A stretch of 22,273 bases of DNA from Geodermatophilaceae bacterium (GTDB lineage Bacteria > Actinomycetota > Actinomycetes > Mycobacteriales > Geodermatophilaceae): positions 1 through 22,273 of the forward strand of contig JACCXW010000289.1 of the NCBI GenBank assembly GCA_013696785.1. The letters are read 5' to 3'. The position numbers and the translations under genes are program-made. Shown here piece after piece: positions 7,432 through 15,420 of the stretch. The notes under the pieces were generated by a model, which did no database searches, was not told the DNA's origin, and saw only the letters and a list, made by a program, of their open reading frames with translations. Numbering within the stretch: position 1 is the stretch's first letter; every line of letters starts with the position of its first letter.

Positions 7432-9089
7432 CAACGCAACCGCAAGGCGTAGGGCAACATGAGCGGGCCTTCCGCCGGCAGACCCAGGCAAGCCGCGATA
7501 CCGGAAAGGGGCCCCCATTCGGCAACTCCGGCGGCCGCGGGATCCTCGCTGGAACGCGGGGGACGCAGCCGACTCAGCGGATGGCTCTGTGGAAACCGCC
7601 GGATCCGCGCCCGGGACGGGTCGGCGCCCGCCCGCTCGGCGGCTACCGCCACCGCTCGGCGCAACCCGCCGAACTCGTCGACGAGCCCGCGGCGCTTGGC
7701 GTCCGCACCGGTCCAGACGCGACCCCGCGCCACTTCGTGGACATCGTCCAGACTCATCCCGCGTCCTTGCGCCACCTTGGCGGTGAAGTCGGCGTACACG
7801 CGGTCGAGCCACCGGTCGAGGAGGTCACGCTCCTCGGCGGTGAATCCGCGCCGGGTCGAGAACATCCGGGCGTGCCGGCCTTCAGTGACCGCATCGTGCC
7901 CGATCCCGAGGCGCTCGAGCAGATCGGCGGTCACCGGCTTCCCGCCGAAGACTCCGATCGAGCCGGTCAGCGTCCCAGGCTGCGCCAGGATCGCGTCGGC
8001 GCCCATCGCGACGAAATACCCACCGGATGCGGCGACGTCACCCATCGAGGCGACGACCGGCAGGCCGGCCGCACGGACGCAGGCGACCTCCCGCCAGATG
8101 ACGTCCGACGCGACGTAGGAACCGCCCGGCGAGTTGATCCGCAGCACGACGGCCGCCGGTTCGCTCTTGACCGCTGCGCGCAACGCCGCAGAGATCGTGT
8201 CCGATCCGATCGACGGTCCGCGCAACGGACCACGTCGGCTGCGTCCCGAGTGGATGGCCCCCGTGCCCTCGACGACCGCGATCACCGGGTGTCGGCGTTG
8301 GCGGATCCGCGACATCGGTGACACGGATCTGGCGTAGCGGGCCAGGTACAGCAGCCGCGTCCCGTCACCGGTACGGCGGAGCACGTCGTCGTACACCTGA
8401 TCCCGGTAACCGAGCCGGTCCACCAGGCGCTCGCGCACGGCTGTCTCGGCCGCCAACGGGGCGGCGTCGACGAGTTCTCGAACCCGGTCCACGGGAAGGC
8501 GGCGCTGCTCGGCCACCCCGGAGACGATCTGCTCGGCGGCGGAGGCTGCCAGCCGCTCCGCGGCCTCACGGTGCGCCGGCGTGAAACCGGTGCGCAGCAA
8601 CGCGTCCGCCGCGTTCTTGTACTCGTGCCGCTGCATGATCTCCGGTCGCACCCCGAGCTTGTCCAGCGCCTCGGCCAGGAACGTCGCCTCCACCGCGACA
8701 CCCGTGAGCCCGACGTCGCCCGAGGGTTGTAGCCAGATCTCGTCGAAGGCCGTGGCTAGGTAGTAGCCGATGCTCCCGTGCGCGAACTCACCGAACGTCT
8801 CCGACCATGCCACCGCCGGACGACCGCTATTCCGGCGGAAGGCCAGCACGGCGTCCCTGAACTCCTGAGCACGGGCCACTTCCCAGCCGGTACCCCCGAC
8901 CTTGACCAGCAGGGCCGCGACGCCGCGGTCCCGACCGGCCCGCTCCAACGCCTCGACGAGGGATCCCAATGACAGCCGGGGCCGGCCGATCAGCCGGCTC
9001 AGCGGCTCGCCCTGCCCATCCGGTGGCGGCACCGTTGCGTCGTACTCCAGGACGACCGGCGCACCGCGCTGCCCGAGACCGCCGGTCAA
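7431..9089 (-). CDS. sppA: Signal peptide peptidase SppA, 67K type (peptidase S49)
   Basis: 552-aa protein with two tandem S49 domains, as in the long E. coli type. The catalytic dyad is split in the usual way: Lys158 in the N-terminal domain (EYKNAAD) and nucleophile Ser355 in the C-terminal domain (AASGGYFVAMGAD). Other S49 motifs are RINSPGGS (317-324) and GTLTGSIGVFGGKP (372-385). Members cleave leftover signal peptides in the membrane. No membrane anchor is visible at the N-terminus, which suggests a soluble or peripheral enzyme, as is common in actinobacteria as far as I recall. The start is TTG 9089, whose TTGA overlaps the gntP stop by 4 nt. The conserved N-terminal strand (PVVLEYD, 11-17) needs a start near here. 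It shares one base with the synthetase gene downstream. Its placement between a gluconate permease and a CoA ligase is unusual. Confidence 0.9.
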   Translation of the reverse strand: MTGGLGQRGAPVVLEYDATVPPPDGQGEPLSRLIGRPRLSLGSLVEALERAGRDRGVAALLVKVGGTGWEVARAQEFRDAVLAFRRNSGRPAVAWSETFGEFAHGSIGYYLATAFDEIWLQPSGDVGLTGVAVEATFLAEALDKLGVRPEIMQRHEYKNAADALLRTGFTPAHREAAERLAASAAEQIVSGVAEQRRLPVDRVRELVDAAPLAAETAVRERLVDRLGYRDQVYDDVLRRTGDGTRLLYLARYARSVSPMSRIRQRRHPVIAVVEGTGAIHSGRSRRGPLRGPSIGSDTISAALRAAVKSEPAAVVLRINSPGGSYVASDVIWREVACVRAAGLPVVASMGDVAASGGYFVAMGADAILAQPGTLTGSIGVFGGKPVTADLLERLGIGHDAVTEGRHARMFSTRRGFTAEERDLLDRWLDRVYADFTAKVAQGRGMSLDDVHEVARGRVWTGADAKRRGLVDEFGGLRRAVAVAAERAGADPSRARIRRFPQSHPLSRLRPPRSSEDPAAAGVAEWGPLSGIAACLGLPAEGPLMLPYALRLR

Positions 9090-10546
9090 AGCACCAGATT
9101 CAGCAGCAGAATGAACACCAGTCCGGAGACCGAGATCACCGTCTCCATCAGTGACCAGCTCTTGATGGTCTGACCGACGGTGAGGCCGAAGTACTCCTTC
9201 ACCAGCCAGAAGCCGGCGTCGTTGACGTGGGAGAAGAAGAGCGACCCAGCGCCGATGGCGAGCGCCAGCAGGGCGCCCTCGTTGGTGCTCAGCCCACCCA
9301 CGAGGGGTGAGACGATCCCGGCCGCGGTGATGGTGGCAACCGTGGCCGAGCCGGTCGCGAGCCGGATGCCGACAGCCACCAACCAGCCCAGCACGATCGG
9401 CGACAGATTCGCTCCGTCGGCGTACTCGCCGACGACGTCACCGACTCCGGTGTCGATGAGAGTCTGCTTGAAGCCTCCACCGGCAGCAACGATCAGCAGG
9501 ATCGTGGCGATCGGCGGCAGTCCCGATCCGATCGAGTCGTTCACCGCGCTCAAGCTCATCCCGGCACCGCGGCCAAGCGCGATCATCGCCACCACCAGCC
9601 CCGCCAGCAGCGCGACAGTCGGTGCGCCGAGCACCTCCAGGACGGTACGAACCTGGCTGCCCTCCTCCAGCGCGATCTCGGCGACCGCCATCGCCAGCAT
9701 CAGGATCACCGGCAGCAGCACCGCGAGCAGAGCGGCCCCGAACTTCGGCGTACGGCGGGCTGACCCGTCGGAGCCGGCGCCGGCATCGGAGCTGGAGCCG
9801 GCCGACTTGGAACCGGAGCCGCTACCCCGGCGGGCCGGGATCAAGTGCTCCGGGGCGTTGGCCGGGACGTACTTCGTGATGATCGAGCCCAGCAGGGGGC
9901 CGGCGATCATCAGTGTGGGTATCGCCACCACGATGCCCAACATCAGCGTCCGGCCGAGATCGACGCCCAGGGTGTCGATGGCAACCAGCGGGCCGGGGTG
10001 CGGCGGCACCAGACCGTGCATGACGGACAGACCAGCCAGCGCGGGGATCCCGATGCGCATCAGCGGCTGGCCGGTCGACCGGGACACCAGGAGCACGACG
10101 GGGACGAGAAGTACGACGCCGACTTCGAAGAACAGCGGCAGGCCCAGGATCGCGGCGATCAGCGCCATCGCCCATGGCAGCTGCTGCTCGCTGACGCGCG
10201 ACGTGATCGTCTCGACGATCCGGTCGGCGCCGCCAGAGTCCGCGAGCAGTTTCCCGATCATCGCGCCGAGCGCGATCAGGATCCCGACTCCGGCGGCAGT
10301 GGACCCGAAGCCCGTGGAGAAGCTGTCCAGCGTGTCCAGCAGGGAGTACTGCGCCACGATTCCGAGGACGGCACTCCCGGCGATCAGTGCCAGGAACGGA
10401 TGCAACTTCAGCGTGGTGATGAGTACGACGATGGTGGCGATCGCGACGAGCGCGGCGAGGATCAGGACGCCGTTGGACGCGCTGCGGTCGGCCTCGTCGC
10501 CGGCGGCGGCGAGCACCGACATGGACGGTGCGGACAAGAGATTCAT
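9086..10546 (-). CDS. gntP: Gluconate:H+ symporter, GntP family
   Basis: 486-aa polytopic inner-membrane permease that takes up gluconate (or a related sugar acid) with protons. Family motifs are clear: GLPLFFEVG (135-143), HGLVPPHPGPL (177-187) and SHVNDAGFW (439-447). An unusual Ser/Gly-rich hydrophilic stretch (about 238-268) separates the two halves and is probably a cytoplasmic loop. The start is ATG 10546 with a GAGG ribosome site 6 nt upstream; the frame runs on to 10828 but that part lies inside gntK. It follows gntK by 10 nt and overlaps sppA by 4 nt, so kinase and permease belong to one transcription unit. No GntR-type regulator is visible in the window. Confidence 0.95.
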   Translation of the reverse strand: MNLLSAPSMSVLAAAGDEADRSASNGVLILAALVAIATIVVLITTLKLHPFLALIAGSAVLGIVAQYSLLDTLDSFSTGFGSTAAGVGILIALGAMIGKLLADSGGADRIVETITSRVSEQQLPWAMALIAAILGLPLFFEVGVVLLVPVVLLVSRSTGQPLMRIGIPALAGLSVMHGLVPPHPGPLVAIDTLGVDLGRTLMLGIVVAIPTLMIAGPLLGSIITKYVPANAPEHLIPARRGSGSGSKSAGSSSDAGAGSDGSARRTPKFGAALLAVLLPVILMLAMAVAEIALEEGSQVRTVLEVLGAPTVALLAGLVVAMIALGRGAGMSLSAVNDSIGSGLPPIATILLIVAAGGGFKQTLIDTGVGDVVGEYADGANLSPIVLGWLVAVGIRLATGSATVATITAAGIVSPLVGGLSTNEGALLALAIGAGSLFFSHVNDAGFWLVKEYFGLTVGQTIKSWSLMETVISVSGLVFILLLNLVL

Positions 10547-10556
10547 GCGGACCTCA

Positions 10557-11129
10557 CTAGCGTCGAGGGGGACCGTTGGCGTCCCGGGCCACGCTATCGG
10601 CGTGGTCGGCGGTCGGCAGACCGAGCGCGGCCAACGTGCGCTCCACGACCATCGCTGTCTCGCCGGTGGCGTCGACCCGTACCCCCGGCTCGTCCGAGGC
10701 CAGGGGCTCCAGGGTGTCGAGCTGACTCTGCAACAGCGAGGCCGGCATGTAGTGGTCGCGGCGGTTCTGCATCCGATCGTGCAGCAGGTTTCCGTCCGCC
10801 TCGAGCTCGCAGAACCGGACCGAGGCATTGCCCGCGCGGAGTACGTCGCGGTAGGCCCGCTTGAGCGCAGAGCAGGTCACGACGCTGCTGGAACCGGCCT
10901 GCTCCTGCCCGCTGATCCAGTCCCGCAGCGCGCCAAGCCAGGGCCGACGGTCGTCATCGTCCAGGGCCTGCCCAGACCGCATCTTGGCGACGTTCTCCGG
11001 TGGGTGGAAGGTGTCCCCCTCGGCGAATGCCCATCCCGTCGCGCGAACGATGCCCTCGGCAACGGTCGTCTTTCCGACCCCCGAGACCCCCATCACGACG
11101 ACCGTGTCGGGCCCGGCGACGGTAGACAT
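10557..11129 (-). CDS. gntK: Gluconokinase
   Basis: 190-aa P-loop kinase that phosphorylates gluconate to 6-phosphogluconate, feeding the pentose phosphate or Entner-Doudoroff route. Visible motifs are Walker A GVSGVGKTT (14-22), the family hallmark EGDTFHPPENVAKMRSG (37-53) followed by the acidic LDDDDRRPWL stretch, and CSALKRAYRDVLR (86-98). The length is close to the usual 165-180 aa, with a short C-terminal extension. Start at ATG 11129: a GGAGG lies directly against the ATG with no spacer, which is odd. No better start exists, because the first strand and P-loop begin about ten residues later. First gene of the gntK-gntP-sppA-aacS run; its promoter should lie in the 98-bp gap 11130-11227. 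Confidence 0.95.
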   Translation of the reverse strand: MSTVAGPDTVVVMGVSGVGKTTVAEGIVRATGWAFAEGDTFHPPENVAKMRSGQALDDDDRRPWLGALRDWISGQEQAGSSSVVTCSALKRAYRDVLRAGNASVRFCELEADGNLLHDRMQNRRDHYMPASLLQSQLDTLEPLASDEPGVRVDATGETAMVVERTLAALGLPTADHADSVARDANGPPRR

Positions 11130-11227
11130 CCTCCGCAGGCTAGTCCGGTGGCGCCGGCCAGGTCACTCGTCCGGCACGCTCATCCGCGGCGTGTCCGGGC
11201 GAGGAGGTCGGTACGCGCAGATTCGCG

Positions 11228-12970
11228 TCAGGCCTCGGGTACCTCGAGCAGGAGGGCATCGGCGGCGGCGGCTTCGAGCAGGGCCTCGTCGCCAACGGTT
11301 GCTTCGTCGACCCAGGCCACCTCGACGATACGAACCTCGGTCCCGGACAGCTCGGAATCGTATGCGGCGGCGACGAGCTCACTCGGCCCGCCGTCGATCT
11401 GGACACCCGCGCGGAGGAGGTCGCTCACGTTGCCGGTGCCGTTGGTATCCGCGAGTTCGCGCAGCGCAGCCGCGCTCGCCTCGTCCGGCATGGTCACCAC
11501 CGATACGGAGAGCACGGCCGGAGCCTCGTCGATGGTGGCCGTGAACAGCGCGCGGGACAGTCCGTCGCACGGAGTCGTGCCGAAGAACTCCGCCACCTGG
11601 CCGTAGGCGTTGGACATGCAGTCGGTGTCGCTTCGCGTCGCCTCGAGGGTGTACGTCGACCCCGCGATCTCCTGGGTCGGTCGGTCAGTCGGGCTCGCCT
11701 GCGTCGACGTCGCCGGGGGGGCGGAGGCGGAGGTGCCACCGGCTTGCTCGTCGGACGCGGCTGGGTCGTTGCCGCCGAGACCGCTCGTGAACGCGTAAAC
11801 GAGACCGGCGACGGCGGCGAGCACGAGGAGTACGGCGACTCCCAGTAGCAACGCCGGACGCGACGAGCGCCGGGAAGCCGTAGCCGGAGCGGACAGCGAC
11901 GCCCCGGCCGGCCGATCGACGGGACGGCTTGACACCGGTTCGGCGAACAGTCCACCCAGGCCGCTGTCATCGGAGCGCGATCCCGGTGCCGGCCCGGGAG
12001 TCAGATCCTGCTCCCAGATCGGTTCGGGGGCCAGGATGCGCTGAGGTGCTTCGGCGGGCGCATGTTCGAGGACGGCCGGCGGTGGCGGTACGGCGGGAAT
12101 GTCGGGGTCGTCCTTCCCCGGCAAGAGTCGTCCAGCCGGCTCCGCCGGCAAGAGTCGTCCAGCCGGCTCCGCCGGCAAGGGTGGGGTCGGCGGCTCGGCC
12201 CACAGTGGTGGCGTTGCCGGGTCGGCCGGCAGCGGCGGCGTCATCGGGTCCGCCCGCACGGGCGGGGCAAACGGTCCGGAAAGGAGGCTGACAGCGGGAC
12301 CGAGGTCGGCTCGGGCGCCCACCGCGGACTGCGCCCGACGGAGCACGTACGGGGAGTACAGGAAGCCCTCGTTGTTGAGTTCCTCGACGGACGGACCGCG
12401 GGACTGCAGGCCGAAGATGGCCAGCGCGGCCTTGACGTCTGCGGTCGTCCACACCCGGGTGTCGCCCTGGGAGCCGACATTGGCGCAGTGCCGCAGACCG
12501 GTCAGCACGTCGCCGGCGTCCATGCTGCAGGCGACCGGTCCGCCGGCGGATCGGTCACGGACGGAGATGATGGGTCCGTCGATGGCGGCGAGCATGGCGG
12601 GCGAGCCCGGATCGATGCCACCGGCTGTCAAGGCCGCGACGATGAGGTCGACCGCCCTGCGCAGCTGCCCGGCGGGACTCGACCCGCCGCCGCTGAGCCG
12701 CAGGATCTCCCCGCCGACCGTCCACATTCCGGTAGCGCTCGGCCGCAGCTCGCCGGTCTGCCGTCCCATGCCGGCCGCACGGACGACCACGACGGTCTCG
12801 GGCAGGAAAGCGACGGCGTCGGCCTGCCGGCGCTGCATCGCACCGTCGGCGACGGGGACGAATACCACCAACCCGCCGAGCACACCTGTGCCGGGACCGA
12901 GCCCGCTCAGCGCTCGGTGCAGCCGCCGCTCGGCTTCGGAGACGAGTTCGATGGGCGCCAGACAGAGCAT
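11228..12970 (-). CDS. Single-pass membrane protein with degenerate NERD-like N-domain and extracytoplasmic C-domain
   Basis: 580 aa. Residues about 8-130 resemble a NERD fold: SEAERRLHRALSGL helix, then strands ADAVAFLPETVVVVRA and an SSPAGQLRRAVDLI helix. The Asp and Glu-x-Lys catalytic residues of active NERD nucleases are not recognisable. A second cytoplasmic segment (about 130-230) contains WTTADVKAALAIFGL. A Pro-rich repeat linker (about 233-330) leads to one transmembrane helix (373-394). The outer part (395-580) starts Ala/Ser/Thr-rich and continues with a compact domain that has two Cys (451, 468; TPCDGLSRALF) and a C-terminal acidic Ala/Leu helix. I recall similar C-terminal domains in other actinobacterial membrane proteins, but cannot give a name. 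The ATG start is preceded by GGAGG 9-10 nt upstream. Predicted topology: N-terminus in, C-terminus out. Function unknown; a sensor or anti-sigma-like signal relay is possible. Confidence 0.8.
   Translation of the reverse strand: MLCLAPIELVSEAERRLHRALSGLGPGTGVLGGLVVFVPVADGAMQRRQADAVAFLPETVVVVRAAGMGRQTGELRPSATGMWTVGGEILRLSGGGSSPAGQLRRAVDLIVAALTAGGIDPGSPAMLAAIDGPIISVRDRSAGGPVACSMDAGDVLTGLRHCANVGSQGDTRVWTTADVKAALAIFGLQSRGPSVEELNNEGFLYSPYVLRRAQSAVGARADLGPAVSLLSGPFAPPVRADPMTPPLPADPATPPLWAEPPTPPLPAEPAGRLLPAEPAGRLLPGKDDPDIPAVPPPPAVLEHAPAEAPQRILAPEPIWEQDLTPGPAPGSRSDDSGLGGLFAEPVSSRPVDRPAGASLSAPATASRRSSRPALLLGVAVLLVLAAVAGLVYAFTSGLGGNDPAASDEQAGGTSASAPPATSTQASPTDRPTQEIAGSTYTLEATRSDTDCMSNAYGQVAEFFGTTPCDGLSRALFTATIDEAPAVLSVSVVTMPDEASAAALRELADTNGTGNVSDLLRAGVQIDGGPSELVAAAYDSELSGTEVRIVEVAWVDEATVGDEALLEAAAADALLLEVPEA
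12120..12179 (-). repeat. 27-bp tandem repeat inside the Pro-rich linker
   Basis: Two perfect 27-bp copies (12120-12146 and 12147-12173) plus a few bases of a third. Each copy encodes a nine-residue unit (LPAEPAGRL). The surrounding linker is made of more diverged PPLPAEP-like units, so the array looks like a recent in-frame duplication in an already repetitive region. Confidence 0.9.
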
Positions 12971-13013
12971 CTGCCCCGACCTCCACTCGACTCCCGCGGG
13001 CCGCCAGATCGCC

Positions 13014-13066
13014 GCCGGTTCCGGCCGTACACACTGCCGGTTCCGGCCGTACAGACTGCCGGTTCC
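13014..13066. repeat. 22-bp tandem repeat array upstream of the NERD-like gene
   Basis: Two 22-bp copies (13014-13035 and 13036-13057, one base different) and a 9-bp start of a third. The minus-strand unit begins GGAACCGGC. The array lies 44 to 96 nt upstream of the start codon at 12970, where a promoter or operator would be. The 22-bp period is about two DNA turns, so all copies face the same side. Function unknown; cooperative regulator binding is the natural guess. Confidence 0.85.
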
Positions 13067-13109
13067 CCAGCCGTGTCATTGGACGTTACGACATGCCCGC
13101 GCGTTCCCA

Positions 13110-13124
13110 GCGCCGCGACGGCGC
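13110..13124. other. Short GC hairpin in the spacer after the polytopic membrane protein gene
   Basis: GCGCCG-CGA-CGGCGC, a perfect 6-bp stem with a 3-nt loop, about 30 nt beyond the stop of the minus-strand gene ending at 13151. No T-run follows on the minus strand, so it is at best a weak terminator. The rest of 12971-13150 holds only the 22-bp array and the downstream gene's ribosome site. Confidence 0.35.
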
Positions 13125-13150
13125 CGACACGGCCTCTTTCCGTTTCGGCG

Positions 13151-14266
13151 CTACCGCCTCGCCGGGCTCACCGTGCCAGCCGGACGACCCCAGCGGGCCA
13201 TCGCCGGTCTGTCCAGGATCCACTCGAGGGCGTACCACTCGGCCGCGAAGACGACTGCGACAGCCGGCGCGGACCACCACAACCACGGCGGTATCACAGC
13301 GATCTCTTGCAGCAGCAGGGCGGCGGCGTATGTGACGGCGGTTGCGGCTAGCGCCGCGGGCACCGCATGCAGGCGGTATCGCGTCGCGACGTCGATCGCC
13401 ACGGCGCCCGCTAGCAACATGTACGGGATCGCCGAGGGCGGGAAAGCACCGGCCACGAGCAGCACCCAGACCACCGAGCGGTAGGCGAGGTAGGCCGCCG
13501 CGAGAAGCGTCGCGGCCCAGGCAATCCTGGTGGTGCGCCTTGCCACCAGCAGGGTCAGCAGTCCCGCGCAGACCAGCCACGCGGGATGTACCCACGACGG
13601 CACCGGCAGCATGAACTCTGCCGGACTGCTGCCCTGGGAGCGGGCAAAGTCCAGCAGGATCGGCTCCGCTGTCGACTCCCCCGACACGAAAGCCCGAAGC
13701 GACAGGACGCCGTACTCCTGATGCTGATTGGGAAACAGCACGTTCTCGACGAAGAACAGCCACAGCGCGAGCATCACGACATCGCGATGCCGGCCGCGTT
13801 CCGCGCCGAGCCACCAACCCCGCAGCACGCCGACGAGCATCACGGCCGTTCCGAGGTACAAGACCGCGTGCGTCGGACTCCAGCTTGTGATGTCCAGCCC
13901 GAAGATCGCATGGTTCGCGATGTCCAGCGGTACCGCGACCAGGAACAACCCGATCCCCCACTGCATGAACCGCAGCGCGATCCGGTCCACGCCGAAGCCG
14001 GTGTAGCTGTGGAACACGACGAGCCCGACGACGAGCGCGGTGCCCGCGCTGTTGAGCAGATGCGGCGGGGCGAGGTCGTCGCGCAGCCACTTGAAGTGCC
14101 ACGAGACGTCCCAAGACGATCCGAGCACCTTCAACGCGAAGGCCACCAGCCAGAGGCCGTAGATCGCCCGCAGTTCGCGTTGGTTCGTGGCCCGCAGCAC
14201 CGGTCCCGGCGTCCAGTACGTCGTACGCAGATCCGTCCAGCGGACCGGGCGGCTCCCGCGCGTCAC
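13151..14266 (-). CDS. Polytopic membrane protein with His/Asp/Trp motifs, unknown function
   Basis: 371 aa, nine to ten likely membrane helices from about residue 32 to 347. GTG 14266 is chosen because it overlaps the stop of the preceding Tat-protein gene (GTGA). The open frame continues upstream, but there it lies inside that gene. Polar motifs recur at helix ends in the N-terminal two thirds: WDVSWHFKWLRDD (52-64), PPH (67-69), His86, Asp115 with Asn118-His119, Asp125, WSPTH (129-133), FFVEN (171-175), His182 and WVHP (225-228). The C-terminal third is plain hydrophobic. Such clustered His/Asp/Trp could bind a metal or heme within the membrane, but this is inference. I do not recognise the family. 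Coupling to the Tat-exported protein suggests the two act together at the cell surface. Confidence 0.8.
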   Translation of the reverse strand: MTRGSRPVRWTDLRTTYWTPGPVLRATNQRELRAIYGLWLVAFALKVLGSSWDVSWHFKWLRDDLAPPHLLNSAGTALVVGLVVFHSYTGFGVDRIALRFMQWGIGLFLVAVPLDIANHAIFGLDITSWSPTHAVLYLGTAVMLVGVLRGWWLGAERGRHRDVVMLALWLFFVENVLFPNQHQEYGVLSLRAFVSGESTAEPILLDFARSQGSSPAEFMLPVPSWVHPAWLVCAGLLTLLVARRTTRIAWAATLLAAAYLAYRSVVWVLLVAGAFPPSAIPYMLLAGAVAIDVATRYRLHAVPAALAATAVTYAAALLLQEIAVIPPWLWWSAPAVAVVFAAEWYALEWILDRPAMARWGRPAGTVSPARR

Positions 14267-15309
14267 TTGAAAGGAACGGTGCCCGCGGTCAGCCGGCGCA
14301 GCGCCTGCCGCTGCCGCTGGACCCGGCGGGCGTACGGCGAGGTTGCCAGCAGCGTCTCCACGGTGTCCACGACAGCGGTGGGATCGGGGACGAAGAGGCC
14401 GGTCACCTGGACGACGACGTGCGCGGTACTGGACACCGACAGCCACAGCCGGTCCTCGGCATCGAGCCCGACCACCGCAGCACCACTGGCCGGCAGCGCC
14501 AGCGGGGCACCGTTCGCCGTCACCGCGCCCGGCAGGACGGCATACGCCAGGACACCCAGACCGTCAGGGCCGGTCTCGTCTGGATAGATGCTGAGTACGC
14601 CGGACTGCGCGGCGCCGAAGACCAGTAGGGACAGGGCGACGGCCGCCCGCGGCGGTACCGACGACGTGTTCACGAGGACCCGCAGGTCCACCGCGATCCG
14701 GCGGGCGGCGACCAGCCGTCCCGCACTGTCGAGATCCTCCGCCGGGAACCGGGCCCGGTCGGCGACCGTCAGCGTCCGGGTGTCGAGAACGGTGGCATGT
14801 CGGGCCGGTACGGGATGCAGGTAGTTCGCGAAGTAGGACGTGAAGACCTGGCTGGGGACGACATCGAAGTCCCCCGCCTCGGCACCGAAGTACAGCAGCC
14901 CGCCGGCGGCAGCGAGGTCGCCCGCGGCCATCGTCCCCACGTCGGGCACCTGCGGGCGGGCGGCGCCCGCAACCGGGCCCTCCAACCGCAACTGGGCCGC
15001 GACGAGGTCCACGTCGTCGTCCGGCTCCTGGCGGCGTACGTGCTCGTTGAGCACAGACAGCGTTGCCACGGTCGTCGTCGACTGCAGCCGGGTCTGCGCG
15101 TCATCGGCCCGGTTCCGCCCACCGAGTCGCAGTGAGTCACCGGACTCCGCGGCGGCCGTGCCCAGCATTGCCGGCGCGGCGAGGAGTCCCGCCGTACCGG
15201 CGAGCACGACGGCCGAGCGGCGCACCATCGTCCGCCGGTCGATCGACTCGGCCGCGGGCGGTGCGTCTCCGGCGCCGTGCCTGGGTCGCTGGTCAGATGA
15301 CATCACCAT
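14263..15309 (-). CDS. Tat-exported protein of unknown function
   Basis: 348 aa from ATG 15309 (weak GGTGA 6 nt upstream). ATG 15303 and ATG 15324 are equally in frame, so the start is uncertain by a few codons. A twin-arginine signal is clear: DRRTMVRRS (24-32) then a hydrophobic run ending AMLGTAAAE. The mature part has an acidic, Ala-rich N-terminal half and a beta-rich C-terminal half (roughly 200-310 of the protein) with the pattern LSLLVFGAAQSGVLSIYPDE ... STAHVVVQVTGLFVPD. This resembles a beta-sandwich domain that I recall at the C-termini of many secreted actinobacterial proteins. The last 35 residues are basic and may be a flexible tail. No catalytic motif is recognised. The stop overlaps the polytopic membrane protein start by 4 nt. 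Confidence 0.8.
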   Translation of the reverse strand: MVMSSDQRPRHGAGDAPPAAESIDRRTMVRRSAVVLAGTAGLLAAPAMLGTAAAESGDSLRLGGRNRADDAQTRLQSTTTVATLSVLNEHVRRQEPDDDVDLVAAQLRLEGPVAGAARPQVPDVGTMAAGDLAAAGGLLYFGAEAGDFDVVPSQVFTSYFANYLHPVPARHATVLDTRTLTVADRARFPAEDLDSAGRLVAARRIAVDLRVLVNTSSVPPRAAVALSLLVFGAAQSGVLSIYPDETGPDGLGVLAYAVLPGAVTANGAPLALPASGAAVVGLDAEDRLWLSVSSTAHVVVQVTGLFVPDPTAVVDTVETLLATSPYARRVQRQRQALRRLTAGTVPFK

Positions 15310-15420
15310 GATCGTCTCACCCATCGGCAACACACCGCGACCCACCGCGGTCCGAACATCACGGACCGCTCGGTTGTCGCAGTCGCCGGTCCTGGTTTTG
15401 ATCGGCACCCCGCCGTCGGC

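Noticed and set aside
9180..11606. 808-codon plus-strand open frame
   Set aside because: It runs antisense across gntP, gntK and the next gene. Its composition (Ser/Pro/Thr/Ala) is that of a shadow frame in high-GC DNA.
13014..13066. CRISPR array
   Set aside because: The 22-bp copies abut with no spacers and there are only two and a half of them; no cas gene is near.
12062..13484. Two long plus-strand frames over the NERD-like gene
   Set aside because: Both are antisense to a gene with a transmembrane helix, a ribosome site and a recognisable outer domain, and both cross several genes.
13086..14114. 342-codon minus-strand frame inside the polytopic membrane protein gene
   Set aside because: It is Arg-rich with no membrane segments. 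The other minus frame gives a clean multi-helix protein with a start coupled to the upstream gene.
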